This document shows, piece by piece, positions 36,301 to 51,300 of a stretch of 64,000 nt of DNA (the first letter of the stretch is position 1; every line of letters starts with the position of its first letter). The position numbers and the translations under genes are program-made. The notes under the pieces were generated by a model. It was not told where the DNA came from and did no database searches. It saw nothing but the letters and a program-made list of their open reading frames with translations. Origin of the DNA: Mermis nigrescens (taxonomy: Eukaryota > Nematoda > Enoplea > Mermithida > Mermithidae); NCBI GenBank assembly GCA_036768485.1, contig JAVLUZ010000154.1:20411896-20475895 (forward strand), read 5' to 3'.

Positions 36301-39300
36301 AATATAGTCAAAAAATGAGTATATGTCGCGGAGCTCCGAAAATTTGACACTTTTGAGCAAGCAGATAGATTAAAAGGCTTAAAAGAGCATCTTTTCAACG
36401 AAGTTTTTATTGCGGAAAATCGCAAATTTCAGGGAGTAAGTGAAAAAATTAGGATGGGAGTTGAAAATTTTCTGGGGGCGGGATGTGAAAACCCCTCAAA
36501 ACCCTCCAAAATCATGTTCCTATGATGCTAATTAATAAATCTGTTTGAAACGTCAATCTATATTTTTTTGTTAAATTAACCATAATAGTGTCTTTACACA
36601 AATATGGGTGTGGGGTCTGGGGTTTGGGACTCCCGAGAATCTGGCAAATCACCTCCCCAAAATCGATTGACCTCCTAGAATTAACTTTTCGATGCTGTTT
36701 TTGGCGATTTTGCCCCATCGGACCCACAGAAGTTGGCTGCTGCCCATCTATGGTCTTTACCCTATTGTTTAATGTTCCTGAATTCAAAATTGTCAATTTT
36801 ATTGTTCGTTTCAAAGTCATTTTCTGAGTTTTTGTTATGTTACACTTTAACTGCGTTTGAATTAAATAAAGAAGTACGGTTGACAAATATCCATCGCATC
36901 AAACGAATTATGAGAGTCCGAAGCCACAAATTAGAGGTCCATCAGCTAAAAGTTTTTTCCATCAAATAAAATAAATTTCATTGATCTAAATTAAAAAGAA
37001 CAAAATGATTGCGACAAGTTTGTGTATCCTTTTTTGGCTAATTAAGAGCTTTTCATAGTGTATTTTAACAGAAAAGTGGTGTTTTCAAAAGTTAAAACCA
37101 AAAAATGGCAGGAGTAACTCAATGAAGCTTGACAATTTTATGCCCTAAATTTGTTCTTCAAACTAACATTTACTATTTAGCGATACATTTGACACAACGC
37201 ATGATCAAAATGCGTTGAACCCATTTTGGTCCACACGGGTTAACTTTTGCTAGGCTAGTTATTTAAGTTCCTCACAATATGTGCCTTTGTGGTACAACTA
37301 GGCAATATTTTTATAACTTTATTTTTTATTGTACTAATAAAATACATCAAATTCGACTTACTAAAAAGCAAGCATTGCCATTGCCAGAAATTCGATATTT
37401 TCTACAGCACAAATTTATGTAGTATGCACTCCTACCATCTTTTAGTATCCGATTTTCATTTTAAAAGTAGGTCTTTAAAAGTGAGCACATTTTTGCGTTT
37501 AATTAATGTTTTCGCATTGTCATATCGCATCGTGTCGTGCAAAAACAGTTTTTATGGACCTACAATTATTTTAATAGCATTATCGGTGAGCTAAATACTA
37601 CGATATAAGTACTTTTAGCCAATGATGTAGATTTTCCTCGAGAAAATCTATCTTCATCCACAAAATTGTTTGCCGCTTGTTCCTTCTTTTCTGAGTCGAA
37701 CGATGACTTTTTTAGTATACTTGTAGATCTATTTCCATATTCTCTCAGAAATTGACCTCCTCCACTGATCCAGTCATACAGACGTCTATATAACGAACTT
37801 CCATCATCCATTCGATTTAACCGAAGTTTTTTATTCATGTAATGGCAGTAAAGAAAAATGCTAGCAAATAAACCCAGAATTCCTAATGAGGCCAATATGC
37901 CGGTCGCCCATTTGAGTGCGTATTCGGTTGATCGAACTTAATCAAAAACGGTTAAATATGTGAATTAGGCTCGAGGCATATTAGAACAGACCTTGGTCTT
38001 GATTTTTTATTCAATTTGATTTTTTAAGTAAAATGTTTTAGACAAACAAAAAAGAATATTCAGTTCAGACTTTTCGAAGTAAGGTCATCATGAGTTATTC
38101 GATGAGCAGAACAGAGCATTCTGGAAGAGACTGAGTTAAGCTCAAAATAATATGAATTTCAGGTTGAACTTATCCTTGAAACGGCGATCATTAACAATGT
38201 CAAATTAATTTTTCCTTCGTTCCACAGCATGCAGCATTCGCAGAATATTTGTTCAGTCTTTCTACAATGCACTATTTGGTGCTGGTTTATCATATAACAT
38301 TGAGTACAGTCAAAAAGTGTGATCTACACAGCAGCTTGGTGCACTTCGCACTGGACTTTACACGCTGTCGATCGAGTTTTCGTGAAAAATTAACAATAAA
38401 AAGTAAGTTAATTTTAGTAGAATCAGAAAGATCAGCAGACAAATAATTAGCAACTATAAAGTGTATTCTATTCAGAATAAATGTTACTCGCTTATAATTC
38501 TTGAAAGCTACGAATGAAATCTTGATAAATATAGAAGTTTTGTGAAAACAAAGTTTTACACCATTACTTAAGAATGTTCATCAGGTGTGTACAAATATTT
38601 GATTTTACATTTTTATTTTTAATTTAATTTTTATTTCACTAGGTATATTTTTACATCTGCGCCAAAACATTTATTAGTATTTATTTCAATATTTCAACAA
38701 CGCATTTTCATTTTCGTATCATTCTGCTTAACACAACTTACATCTGCACCAAACATGCCAACCAGGGCTCCATAAGCCACCTTTGCACGTTCTAACTCTT
38801 GTGCCATGCGTGAAATATTCGGGTCTACAGTAAAAACTAACCGTAGCTCCTTCAAGGTAATTGTTTCCAGGCGGACTTTTTACGGCCCCTGGAGCTTTCC
38901 ATAAAGCTCCACAGCTTATGACTAAATATAACAAACAAAATTTAGTGAAAAACTCTGTTCCGAAAAAGGAAGAATGCAAGAACCGTACACTTTTAAAAGT
39001 ATAGAAAGATTTGATCGATATAGACCTCTGCAGTTGCTATCCAAAATACAACAATTCTTCGAATTTAAGACAAAAATGGACCTTCCTATGAAAAGACTAA
39101 AAGATTAATTAGATATTTGCAAATACAATTTATAAAAAATGATTACAAGAACGACTCTAGAGCGCAATGTTTGCAATTGGAATATAACTTGGTTCAAGAG
39201 GTGCAGTCTGCGTTGAATATTGTCAAAAAAGTTATGGTTTAGTAAAATTCATGACTGCAAGGACTTAATTAAGTGCTTTCAATGAATGCAAAATTATGGA

Positions 39301-42300
39301 TAGTGGCTTAAAACCTTGTTGCCAATCAGGTGCAGAAGTCAGATTGATTACAAATCATCTGAATCTGACTTGTCTACCATTTTCATTCTTTTTTAAGTTC
39401 AGGTTTCACCTGATTGTACATATATGTGATTTCCAGCATTATCGTTGTTTCTTAAATCTATAAGTGTGCTGTTGAACCTGTTGAGTCGGTAGTCGTTTTG
39501 ATTAATTTCGAAAAAGTTATGGTTTAGTAAAATTCATGACTGCAAGGACTTAATTAAGTGCTTTCAATGAATGAAAAATTATGGATAGTGGCTTAAAACT
39601 TGTTGCCAATCAGGTGCAGAAGTCAGATTGATTACAAATCATCTGAACCTGAAATTTAAGGAACATTACAACAGTATTATCAAGAAAGCTTTCTTGAGAT
39701 CTATCTTAATTAGAAAATCCTTCTTTTCGCGTGATAAAAATAATCTCGTAAAGGCCTTCGTTGTTTACGTCAGACCGATCCTTGAATATTCCTGTGCTTT
39801 ATGGAACCCCTCTTATATTAGTGATATCAACAGGTTGGAGGCTCTTCAGCGTAAATTTACTCAATACATAGTTGGATATCATAGCCCTCTTTCTTACGAC
39901 GAACGCCTTAACCAACTTAACTTGTGTCGATTAGAATTACGTCGCCTTCATATTTGCCTATGTATGATGTGATCAAATTATTAGTCAAAAATCTTGTCTT
40001 TCCATGACAGATTTTTTTGTGCTTAATCGAAATACTACTCGCTGCACAAATCGTTTCAAGCTAGTTGTTCCTCTTGTCCGTTCTAATTTACAAAAATTTG
40101 ACTTTTTCTATAAGTATATCTCTGTTTGGAATCACCTACCTGATTTTGTAGTCTCTTCCCCTAACTTAAATATATTCAAATCTAGATTAATTGATGTCGA
40201 CTTATCCAAATTTATCATAGGGCGGGCTTAAATCGTCATTTTCATGACTCGCTCACCGCCTTTTGCTGTACGCTTTTATTCTTTTGACCGTACGTTTTAT
40301 TACTCTTTTACATCTTTCGGAATTGTCGCGTTTCAGTAATAAATTATTTCATTCATTCATTCATTCATTCATTCATTCATTAGCTGATATTTGACTGCGC
40401 CTCTCGCTTATTTGCGCATCTGATTTGCTAAAAAATACACTTACGAAGTTTTTCTCCGCTTGTTTTAATGCTTAAAAAGTCCTCCTCCGCTTTCAGCGTT
40501 CTTTGCGCAATATTCTTGTATCCAGTGGTCAGATAAGCGTGCTTGCACGGGTAATTTTGACCACACACGGTCGACACTTGGCTTAACGTTAACAGGCTGT
40601 GACGACTGATGTTATATGGCAATTGGTCTAAGTCGAAAACAGGCTGATAAATTTTTTGCGAAAACAACATTGGGTTGTAGATTGGTTGCGCTGAATCTTG
40701 AAAGAGCACTGGTCCAACCGCCGGGTTGCTTCCGTCGACTATCCCGAAACACCCGCTAATCTAACATTCACGAGCATGATAAACGGAATTTAAGCAAAAA
40801 AACGGATAACAGAAAAGGTTTCTTTTACGTCTAAATCGTTTTTTATATCCCTGTTGCATAAAAGCATGAAAATTTACGATTCTTGGCCTGGTTGCAAGTT
40901 ATATACTAATAGACAAACACAACCATTGATGCAAAGCATGACCGATCTGGAGGGGTCAGCCGGTGGAGTCAGGAATCAGAAATTGAGCTTTTTGTGCCAA
41001 AATGACCTCAAAAATTGGCTTAAGCGCTAGAATAGCGTTAAAAACACGTTATTACACAGTTTTTAATCAATTTTAAGCACTTTTGAAGAAAATTTAAAAT
41101 TTTTATCCAATTATTTGCCTTCATTTCGCCTCATTCTCCCGTGAAAATTTTTCATTTTTCCATTCTGGTGGTCTAGACCTCTCAAAACTCTCCTTCCACT
41201 TGTATGTCTGGACACAACTCAAGGAACGCTTCCAAGATCAAGAACGAACTAAGGTTGCGAGTTGTTTACGTATGCAGTATTTAAGAATTTTGAGGTTATA
41301 GCAAAAGAATTAGCAAGAGCGAAATATCATTGAATTGAAGTGATACGACAGGCATTTAAAAATTATTGTACTTTATTACAAGGTCAAAATCTTTTTTGGC
41401 TGCTTTTCAATGAGCTCCACAATAAGGTCGAGTTCAAAATGTTAAGCTTACACTTCGAGCCAAATTCATGGAAAATTCGCATGTTGTCGTAATAAGAATT
41501 GACTCTAATGGCAACACTACTTTCGGGTGGTAGGAAGTCGTCGCTTGGATCTCCACTGAATACTCCAAGCAGTCCAGACGTTTTGTAAGAATCCTGCAGC
41601 CTTCCAGTCGCAGTGAGAGAAACCGGTTGAACGAAAGGACCATCATCGTATGTTCGAGCCTGCAACAATTACTAAATTATTATTGTTTTATTAATGCGGG
41701 TCAATTTTAATTATACGTTTGACACTCACTTTAATTATAGAATATCATTAGCTCAAAAATTAGGATGGTTCTTGCCATGTTTATATGAAATAGACTTTAA
41801 TGCAAAAATGAAGCATCTTGAGTAGGCTTCATACTTGGACAGAAACCAAATTCAGGGGTCTGATTGGGCAAAATCACAAAAAAATCACCAAGAAATTTAT
41901 GATTGAAATCTATCGATTTTAGGGCGGTTTCGAATTTTGGAGGCCTAAACTAAACATTTACAGCATGGGAATATAGGGAGGTCGGCCCGAAAAATTTTAT
42001 AAAGTACCTTTTTGGTCAAACAATGATGGGTACACGTAAAAAAACTGTTTTTTACCTTGCTTATAATACTACTTCTTTCTAGAACATCCAAACATGAGAA
42101 ATTTTGAAATAAATTTTAATAAATTTGAGTAAATCGAACAAAATAAAAACAAAAATTAGTAAATGGAGCGAAGCGTCGAAAATTTGACACGTTCGAGCAG
42201 GAAGTTAGTTAAAAACGTTCAAAACAGCACACTTTCTGTAATTTTCTGAAAAATTGACAATTCTTGGGTATCTAGCCATTTTTCGGGGTCATCAGCCCTT

Positions 42301-45300
42301 CTGGGGGGGGTAAAACAACCCCGGCACCCCAAGAATATGTATGGTCTAAACCCTCGCCAAATCCCCACGCCCACTTATAGGAAACGTGAGATTCGTCTGA
42401 CACAAAGGAGATATACATTTCCGTGGCGTACATGCATTTCCACTGAAATCTAGGAGGTCTGTCAGGCAAGGGAAACAAATACAGTGGAATTGGATATTGA
42501 AGTTTCAAATTTATAAAGGACTGTTCAAACTTCCAAATGATGAATTTATAGCCACTGCCATAGCACTTGCTTTTTTCTGGTTTCTTGTCTGATCCTACAT
42601 CTGTCCTTGAGTCAGGTTTTAATAGCTTAGTTTCTCTTCTCTGTGTTCGTGCGCAGCTGTGTTCTACTTATGAAACAAACTTGGAGAAAAACGTAAAATT
42701 TGCTACACCAAATAATGCAATAAAATAAACACGATTCGAGGAATGAAAAACAGTTTATTTTTTAAGTATTGACATTATCTGAGAGTATCTATGTTTTTAT
42801 CGGTTTATCTGTCTGTCCCGCTTTTATAAACTTCTCTCTATGTACTTGAATTGAGTTATATTATTCATCATCTATATTTTATAAATTATAACACTCTGTT
42901 AGAGTAGTGAATTAAAAAACCAGGAGAGTTTCAGAGATATTTCACTCGTTTAAAATGTTCAAATGTTGTATACGTATGTACTCGTATGATAAATAATATC
43001 AGATTCCGAAATGAAAATTTCGGAATTTCAATTCTCTTTTTTCACTTTACGTGACTGATAAAATCTTTGATGATTATTTTGGTTTAAGCCAGGTTGATAT
43101 TTGTACCGGGACACAAGGAAACATTCGATAGAAGTTTTTCATTGCGTTAAAGTTTATTAAGATGAAAATAAAGGGATAGACGGAATAATTGTGTTACTTT
43201 TCTGACGGAAAAACAAGTATCCTGTATTCCTAGTGAGAATGTTAAATACCTTGTAAATAATGCGTATCTTGTAATGGCACTTATACCTTTACTTTATTTT
43301 GCTTTATTATACTACAAGGTATATAGTATTAATTATGGCTAATTTTGCTATTGAGTGACACATGGAAGTGTTATTTACAATATATCTATTCAAAGCGAAA
43401 TGAATCAAATAGTACATTATCGCAATGATTATCTGGCTCAGGACTTTTTGTATAATTTTTGTTTTGTTGAACTATGCCAGTAATTACATTTTGTCCGTGT
43501 TTGGCCTTTATTTTGCCTTATTTTCCCTGAAAAATTTCCCTCATGACCTTCTGTAGACCCTTATGTGCATGTCTGATCCTATACCAAACTCTCCCATTTT
43601 GAAAGTAAAATATTGAAATGAAATAGTGAGTAAACACAAATGCATGAGTAATAAATTGAATTTTTGCCCACTGATTTTCCTGCAAACGACAGCTGCTAAT
43701 TCAATATGTACATAAACAGGCAAATAGTAGTAAGATGAAATAGGCATTAACGGAAATGCAAGGATTATACTAAATTTGTTACATTTTTCAGCTGATGCGC
43801 TTAAAATCAGGTTAACATTTGAGCCTCACCTTTGGCGTAATGTTAAAAGATTTCGGTAGATTGACATGAATCTCAAGCATTCCGTTAGCTTCGGACACCT
43901 TTACACCGGCTCCGCTTTTCAGATGAATACGAATTTCAGATTGATCATAGTTTCTCGTAGGACTCCAAAGATGTAATCCTAAAAAAACGTTGACTAACCA
44001 GTATAGTGGTGATAAACTACGAATGTAGAAAAACAGCCAGTCGAAAGTCTTAATGGTCTAATTAAGGCTTTTCCCCCATATTTAAGTTTCACCTGCATAT
44101 TCGCTAGATAATGCAAGAATGGTGACCGTAGATGCACAGCATGACCGATCTGGATAGGGGTCACTTAGTGAGTTCTTTTGGCTAAAATGACCATAAAAAG
44201 TGGTATAAGTGTTTAAATAGCATAAAACTATGTATGGTCAAGTTCAAGAACATTTGGGAATATTTTCGACTTTCATCCATTTTTGACCTTCGTTTTGCCT
44301 CCTTTTCCCCAAAAATTTTACATTTTTTCTATCTTTGAGTTTTAGACCATGCACGAGCAGCGTCCGACGGGTTGAAATCCTCAACACTAGCACCAAAACC
44401 ATAATTCACGGGTCTATCAATTTTTAGAATCTTTCATATTCTTGGGAGGTTCAGACCCGCGCTCATGCGTGGTCTAGACCCCAAGCCCCCACGTGAATTT
44501 CTGGTCGCGACTCCACAGGGATTAGACATATTTTTAGACATTATCAGACAATATTAGACAATTAGGCAATATTAGACCTTACAATTGAATACTACAAATT
44601 ATCGGATAAAGCTGCTGAGTCTGACTGATATTAATTGATTTTACAAGAAATTCTGCTGCAACCACAAACAATTATTTATAACAATAATTTTCTTTAAAAT
44701 GAGGTATCACGTACAAGGTTCCACATCATAGGCAACGAATGATTACCTTTATACATCTGAACTTTCATATCTGGTGTGTCGAAGAATCGGGCTACTCCAC
44801 GCACAAGTATGTCCATGCGATAACGCCAGCGGCGGAATTCTTTACGGGCTAGTACTTGAACTACATCTGATTCATTTTCTTGTACAGCAACACCAGTTAT
44901 AATTGTCGTATTGGGATAAAATCCCCCTTAAAATTATATTATTATTATTTTTTATAATAACATATCAGAATACATATACAGACGCAGAACAGAAAAATAG
45001 TTTCGTATTGTATCTTTCATCAAATATTTACTGACTTCATCATTCTATCAAATGTTTTTATTTTATCAGATGTCTCTATCATAAATATACAAAATGGTCG
45101 TTCTAAGGGAGTCGGGCAAGCTTTTCTTATCTAAAATGTACCTACCAAAAATTTGCTATAAAAGCGATAGCACAGAAGCTGCCTTAACTGATAATTTCTA
45201 ATCAATTTTAATTAATTATGCAAATGGAAATTGTAAATTTATTCCGATCACGATTGCGCTTTGTTTTTCCCAAATAAATTTATATTTTGTCCTTCTGAGG

Positions 45301-48300
45301 TCTGGGTCAGACATGCACGTAAGGGGTTTTGGAGGTCTTGAAGAAGACTCAGAATAGAAAAAAGGGTAATCTTTTAGATAATATAAGGCAGACCGGAAAT
45401 GTCATGCATTTGCAATCTAGGCTCCAACCCCCCCCTCCCGCGTGCAAGTATGCTCATGACTTCTGATGCTGAGACTTGAATTCGTTCTCTTACACGAGCA
45501 AGATCATACTTTTTTAGCAGTAGCTCGAAATGTATTGAATGCTTCAGTAAAAAAAGAAGTTTTTATGGGACTAATGACGGCAGCCATGATTGGAGTGGGC
45601 TTTCATGCAGGAAACACATTGCACGTTCTGTTCCTTATTCCTTTTTAACGTTTGACTTTTTTCATGACTTATGGCTCGCTTATTTTGTCATATGCTTCTA
45701 TGTATGTTCCTACTTCTTGCTTATTTGTCACTTTCTTTTTCCTCTTTAAATGTTAAAAAGTTGATTTACCCATTTCAATAAAAGCACATTACGATCAGCT
45801 AAACCAAGCTGTAGCCTGTTTTTGCGCTTTTCGCTTTCATACCCATTAACTAAAGAAATCGAATTTATAGCACGATATTTCAATAAGATTGTACGAGAAA
45901 AAATCATCGCTGTAATCATTAATTTGTGAATTGGGATTCATAATGCATATATCTGAAAAATGTTCCATTTTATTTTCTCGCAAATTTTCATGAAACAGAC
46001 TGATCATTTGCTGAGCATAATCACAATATTTAATGAAAATAGCGCTTTCCTTTCCAGCTAAAGGAAGAGTAAAAAGTGTATTCTTAAAGTAGGGGAACTT
46101 ACACAAGGCTTTTGGTGGCTGCTCCAGCCGAATTTGAACCATGAGTCTGTGGGCCGGGTGGTCACTCATAGTCAACACATAATAGCCCTTGCCATTAAAC
46201 GAATATCGACTACCATCGTATGAAATAAACTGACCGTCACCATAGCCAAATCCTGAGCATTAAATGAGAAGTCTATATGTTCATTATATGTAGATGCTAA
46301 AAGTCGCTGATACTGCAGAGACTAACGTGTATAGTAGAGAGCCATATGTCGTACAATAAAAAGATGTAATAAAAACAGTCTTTTGAACAACTCTGCATGA
46401 ATTATTGTTGTTATTATAATTGTTATTCTTATTTTATCATTATTATAAATATTGGCTTTATTGATTTGAATGTTACAAGGTAGTCGAAAATGAATACCGC
46501 CAGTTGGCGGAACATATCCCTGGCAACCATGTGTCTGACGCCTCCACGCTATGAATTCACAATGGCCAGCAAAGCGGCAGCACATATGGTAAGGCCCAAC
46601 GTCGTGCATCCAATTGGACATCGTCGGAACGTATGGTGGAATCTTAAATGGGTAGGAACCGAATATGTGTGCCCTATACGGCACACCGGGACTGTAATAT
46701 TTTATGTAATCTAAACTTTCATAATCATCCGAGTGCATCAACCATCCTTCGAAATCGTAACAGCATACGGTTTGAGCACCAGCCCAGCTAAAAAGTTGAT
46801 ACGTGATATATCAATGCAGGGTTATGCAACAGCCTCACATACGTGTTCAGCAGAGGAAAGGTATAAATCCTTGAAACGTAGAAAAATTGTTTACATGCAA
46901 AAAAGCCTGCATTGCTGGAAGTAGATATAAATTGTTCATTTAATTGTTAAGTCCGCGTCTGAAGGACTGAGGATCAGACATGCACATGGGGACTAGACCC
47001 TCGGAATGGGAAAAAATGAGAAATTTTTAGGAGAAAATGAGGCAAAATGAAGGCCGAAATAGATGAGAAGCGAAAATTTTCTTCAAAAGCGCTTTAACTT
47101 GACCAAACACTGGGAATTAACATAGTTTTCACGCTAATTTAGCATTTCAACCACTTTGTGCTATCGTTTTGGCCCCAAAAAAGCTCACTTACTGACCCTT
47201 TTGAAGCGGCTGACTTGCCCAAGACCGGCCAAGTTCTAAATTTATGCTAAAGACAATATTTATTACCAGTGCCGTGTTTAGGGTTACCTTGGGCGAAGCT
47301 GCTTTTAGCGGCCCTAAAAAATCTTAAATTGCCGAAAAACTTTCCTAATGTTCGCCGAAAAATGTGCTGAAAACAAACATCGCTGCATTTTCCCCTAAAA
47401 TCTTATTAAGTGAGGATTATACAAAAATCGCTGCATTTTTCCCTAAAATCTTATTAAGTGGGGATTATATGTACATAGAAAGCTTTAGAGGGATAAAAAC
47501 AATTTGAGAGCAGGACCATAGGCCAGCTTCTTCTCAGGTGTGAATTTTTCAAAATTTCAAGTAATTTTCAGAAAATCTTTTAGAAAATTAAAGACTCATG
47601 CCCCTAACAGAACTTTTGAAAAGTATACCCCCTCAGGCCATTCTGGACCAAAAACTAACGCTTGAACCATGAAAAAGCGCAAAATGATGTCTAATAGCAT
47701 AATTCCAATTACATATAGTTATTTTTCTAGCATTAAACTTATAAATAATGTCATTCAGGCAGTTTTCTTTTATTATTTTGTATATATTCCATTGTTAAAG
47801 GTCATCCCATCGTCCTTACTGGTATTTGTTTCATTCAAATTTATTCACAAATATTCATGAAGAATAAAATACAACACATTAGGAACAAATTCAGTATCAA
47901 GATTGACATTAACTAACAAAAGTTTTCCATTCAACTCCCCCTTCCAGGAAACCTGGTCTACCCTTTCCAGAACTTTTGACCGTGTGCATGTATGAAATTT
48001 AACAAATTTCCTAAAAAATCAGAATAATAAAAGGTATGTATATGATCGGGATGATCATGCGTGAAACTTCATCGTAGAAAAAAGAAGTTTTAAATCTAAT
48101 CTGAAAAAATACATGAATTCGCAATTTCTCGTATAATAGAGCAGATAAATGTGTACTTTACATGTATTCTGGGTAATATTTGATCATCAGATCAAAGTGC
48201 TTGAGCATTAAAACCCTTAAATCTAAAATACGAATCATAAATGACATGGTAGCTTTTATGATTTGCCATATCAGGTTCGATACGTCAGATTTCCTGCCAC

Positions 48301-51300
48301 ATTCTCTAAATTTTTTGACAGCCCTCAGTTTTAGCGGTCCAAGGCGATCGCCCAGCTCGCGCCCCCTAAGCATGGCTATGTTTATTATTTAAACACTTCG
48401 ATTGGTTTTGTGAATCCTGATTTAAAAAAATTTAATTTTTTTCCATTTATTTTCCCACTACATACGATTAAAGGTTAAAACTGGGCATAATAGAGCTTCA
48501 GATTTTTCAAAAAAATTCACAATATCATCTTCCCTGTATCCAAGAATTTGAAAGTTATATACCGCCTATCAGTGCTTCCTTTTTCAACGTTCAATTTTTT
48601 CTGAATGACCATGATTGAAGTCAAAAATGGAGTGATTCCCTTGCACTCTATACAGCAACATGCTTACTGGGAAATAAATGCTGAAGACAACAAGCTAAAT
48701 TGCAAAAATATCATTCCATGTAGTTTATTTAAATGATGTGATAGCCGAAATTGCACAGAGGTTGACAATAAGATTCAGTGAACAATTGTTCTTTGCTACC
48801 TACTTCTTTATTAACAATCCATTTTGTATTTTCCTTAAGTGCATAATTTTTTGATTATGTTTAGTATGAAACGAAAAACAAAATGAACGCAGAAAGATGT
48901 AAATACCTATGCATAGAAAAATTTCCAGTTTTAGGTTTACAACGATTGTTAAAGTGGCGCACTTTGAGGAAATGGCGTCTCATTCATCCAAATGAAGGGT
49001 AATCTTCAATAAATTTTAGAGAATAATAAAGCATACAAATCAGAAAAACTTATAAAACTAAAAAATTTTGAATTCCAACCATTTTAAGCAAAACTTGACT
49101 AATGTTATTGACACTAATTTAGCGCAAATAATACAACTATAAGTATGAAACACGTCAAATACATACATAATTGGAGTCACTTAATCCGCAAATTCTCAAA
49201 TTTCAGAAAAAAAGCAGGAAAATCGAAATGGCGGGAACAAAAATTTTACAATAACTTACGATCAACTGATCTTAAAAGATGCTGAATTTTAAATATTCGC
49301 AGTGATCTTAAAAGATACTGAATTTTAAATATCCGCAGAATTCATTTATATCCAATAAGCGAACATCGTCTAAAATCACCGATCTCGTGCATACCATGGC
49401 CATACGTCTGATTTATGTGAATGCTTACGTGGCATGCATGCTCATTACACAATGTTGAGCACCTCTATGAAAGTAACAACCACCATCGCCGGTCATATCA
49501 CATTCGAGGAACGGTATGTAACGATTAAAGTCGTACAAAGCTTGATCTAAGGTACAAGGGCATGCTTCAATATCCATCCAAAAATTTCGCCATTTGCCAT
49601 CATACTCGAACCATTCGATGCATCGGTGCAAGGCCCAATTTTCGCCATAAACACGCTCCCAGTCCGGCAAAAAATACCATGCGAATGAAGTGACCATTGA
49701 ATATAGCGCGCTTAGAGATACAAGAATGTAATATAGAAGTCAATTAATCCTGACCTCATTCACGAGCCTATCTTATATATGAAACTTGTCAAAGGTGCCG
49801 ATCGCTTCTACTCATTAACAGACATGACCCCAGAATGGAAAAAAAGAAAATTTTTGTAGAAAAAAAGGCAAAATAAGGACAAAAAATATACGAAAATTAA
49901 AACATTTCTGCAAAAGAGCTTGAAACGATCAGAAACTGTGGATTAACATAGTCTTAGCCATAGCTTAGCATGTATAGCAGTTTTTGAGCTGACCTCTCCT
50001 CCTAGATCGGCCATGCAGTTGATCTATGCTTATGAGCATAAATTTTTTACACCACGTTCGATGCTTGCTTGCTCTTTCTTGCAATTTTTTTAAATACTAA
50101 GCTGGCAATCTACACAAATGATCACTCACTTGAAGGACCAATTTGAAATGTTTGTTTACCTCGTCAAATAATCGTAAGGGGAAGCGCAAATTTATGAAAA
50201 AGGCAGTAACATAATTCCTTAACGAATAACATTTCATTTACCGATAAAAAATTAAAGTAATTTACTTTTTAGATGCAAATAAAACGATTTTTGCTGTTGG
50301 GTCCCAAACTATTACGATATTTCATCAATAATTTTTATACATACACAACACAAGATCGTACCCAGCACTGGGTTGACTTGGTACGAATACTCGTATGTTG
50401 CCAAATTCGAACCTCTGATACATGTTCTTCAATTCAGGCTCGTGTATTCTGGCCAATTTTCTCGGCGTAAAAGCATGGCGTCCTGTATTAGCGATATTTT
50501 GTGCCAACGTAGCGACCTTTTGAAAGACATGCTTTTCGATATCTTCCCAGTAGCTTTGAGAAAAATTTTGAATTTAAGATAACTAACTTTTTTTGCTAAA
50601 CTTGAATCATATTATTGGAAGCTAGATGGTTTATGGATGGTTAATCTGTGTACGTATATATCGCTCACCCCCATAATTCGATAGACACTTTGGCGTACGG
50701 ATCTCCAGTCAAATTGTACGGTGCCCAGGTAAGGACCAGTTCGTCGGGATCTGGATTGTCAAAAGCATTAGTCAAGTAATTTAAAACGTCCTTGCGCAAT
50801 ATAACGCCAGGTGCTGCTCTATCCGGCGGCACTGAAAAGCCAAAAAATACGACGTATCTCTTATGAAACTTGACTTGTTTGCACAAAAAAGGGTCAAGCA
50901 TCTAATTCTCACAAGTCCACTTATTAAGTTAGCTAAATGCTGCTACAACATACTCGTATTCAACTTCGCAAATTTTGCTAATCATGAACAAATTTTTTTA
51001 GAAGAATCTCCTTTTTTATGATTTGTTAGGTATAACGACTGTAGAACAAAATGTAAGGATTATAAAAATCATCAGTTTGCATCAATTAATATATACAGAC
51101 ATGTTAATCTTCAGGTACACGATTCCCATCTAACATAGAGACAATATTTAGAAAATCTTCGATTCGATATTACTTTTATTTTATTTCAAAGTAATAAAAA
51201 CGGTGTTGTTTAAAGTGAAAAAATGCTAGTAACCAATTATGCCAATAAATTTGCGGTTTCGTCGAGAAATCAAAAGAAATAAAGGCGGAAAAAATTTGAA

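Noticed and set aside
37566..37612. TAA at 37566 as the sole end of mesh
   Set aside because: Phase-matched downstream exons with strong splice sites argue for a longer tail; kept only as a possible isoform.
42380..42455. Possible extra mesh exon (reading [16 protein letters not shown])
   Set aside because: Exons 13 and 14 already join in phase 0 with good homology; this segment has a weak donor and runs into a repeat.
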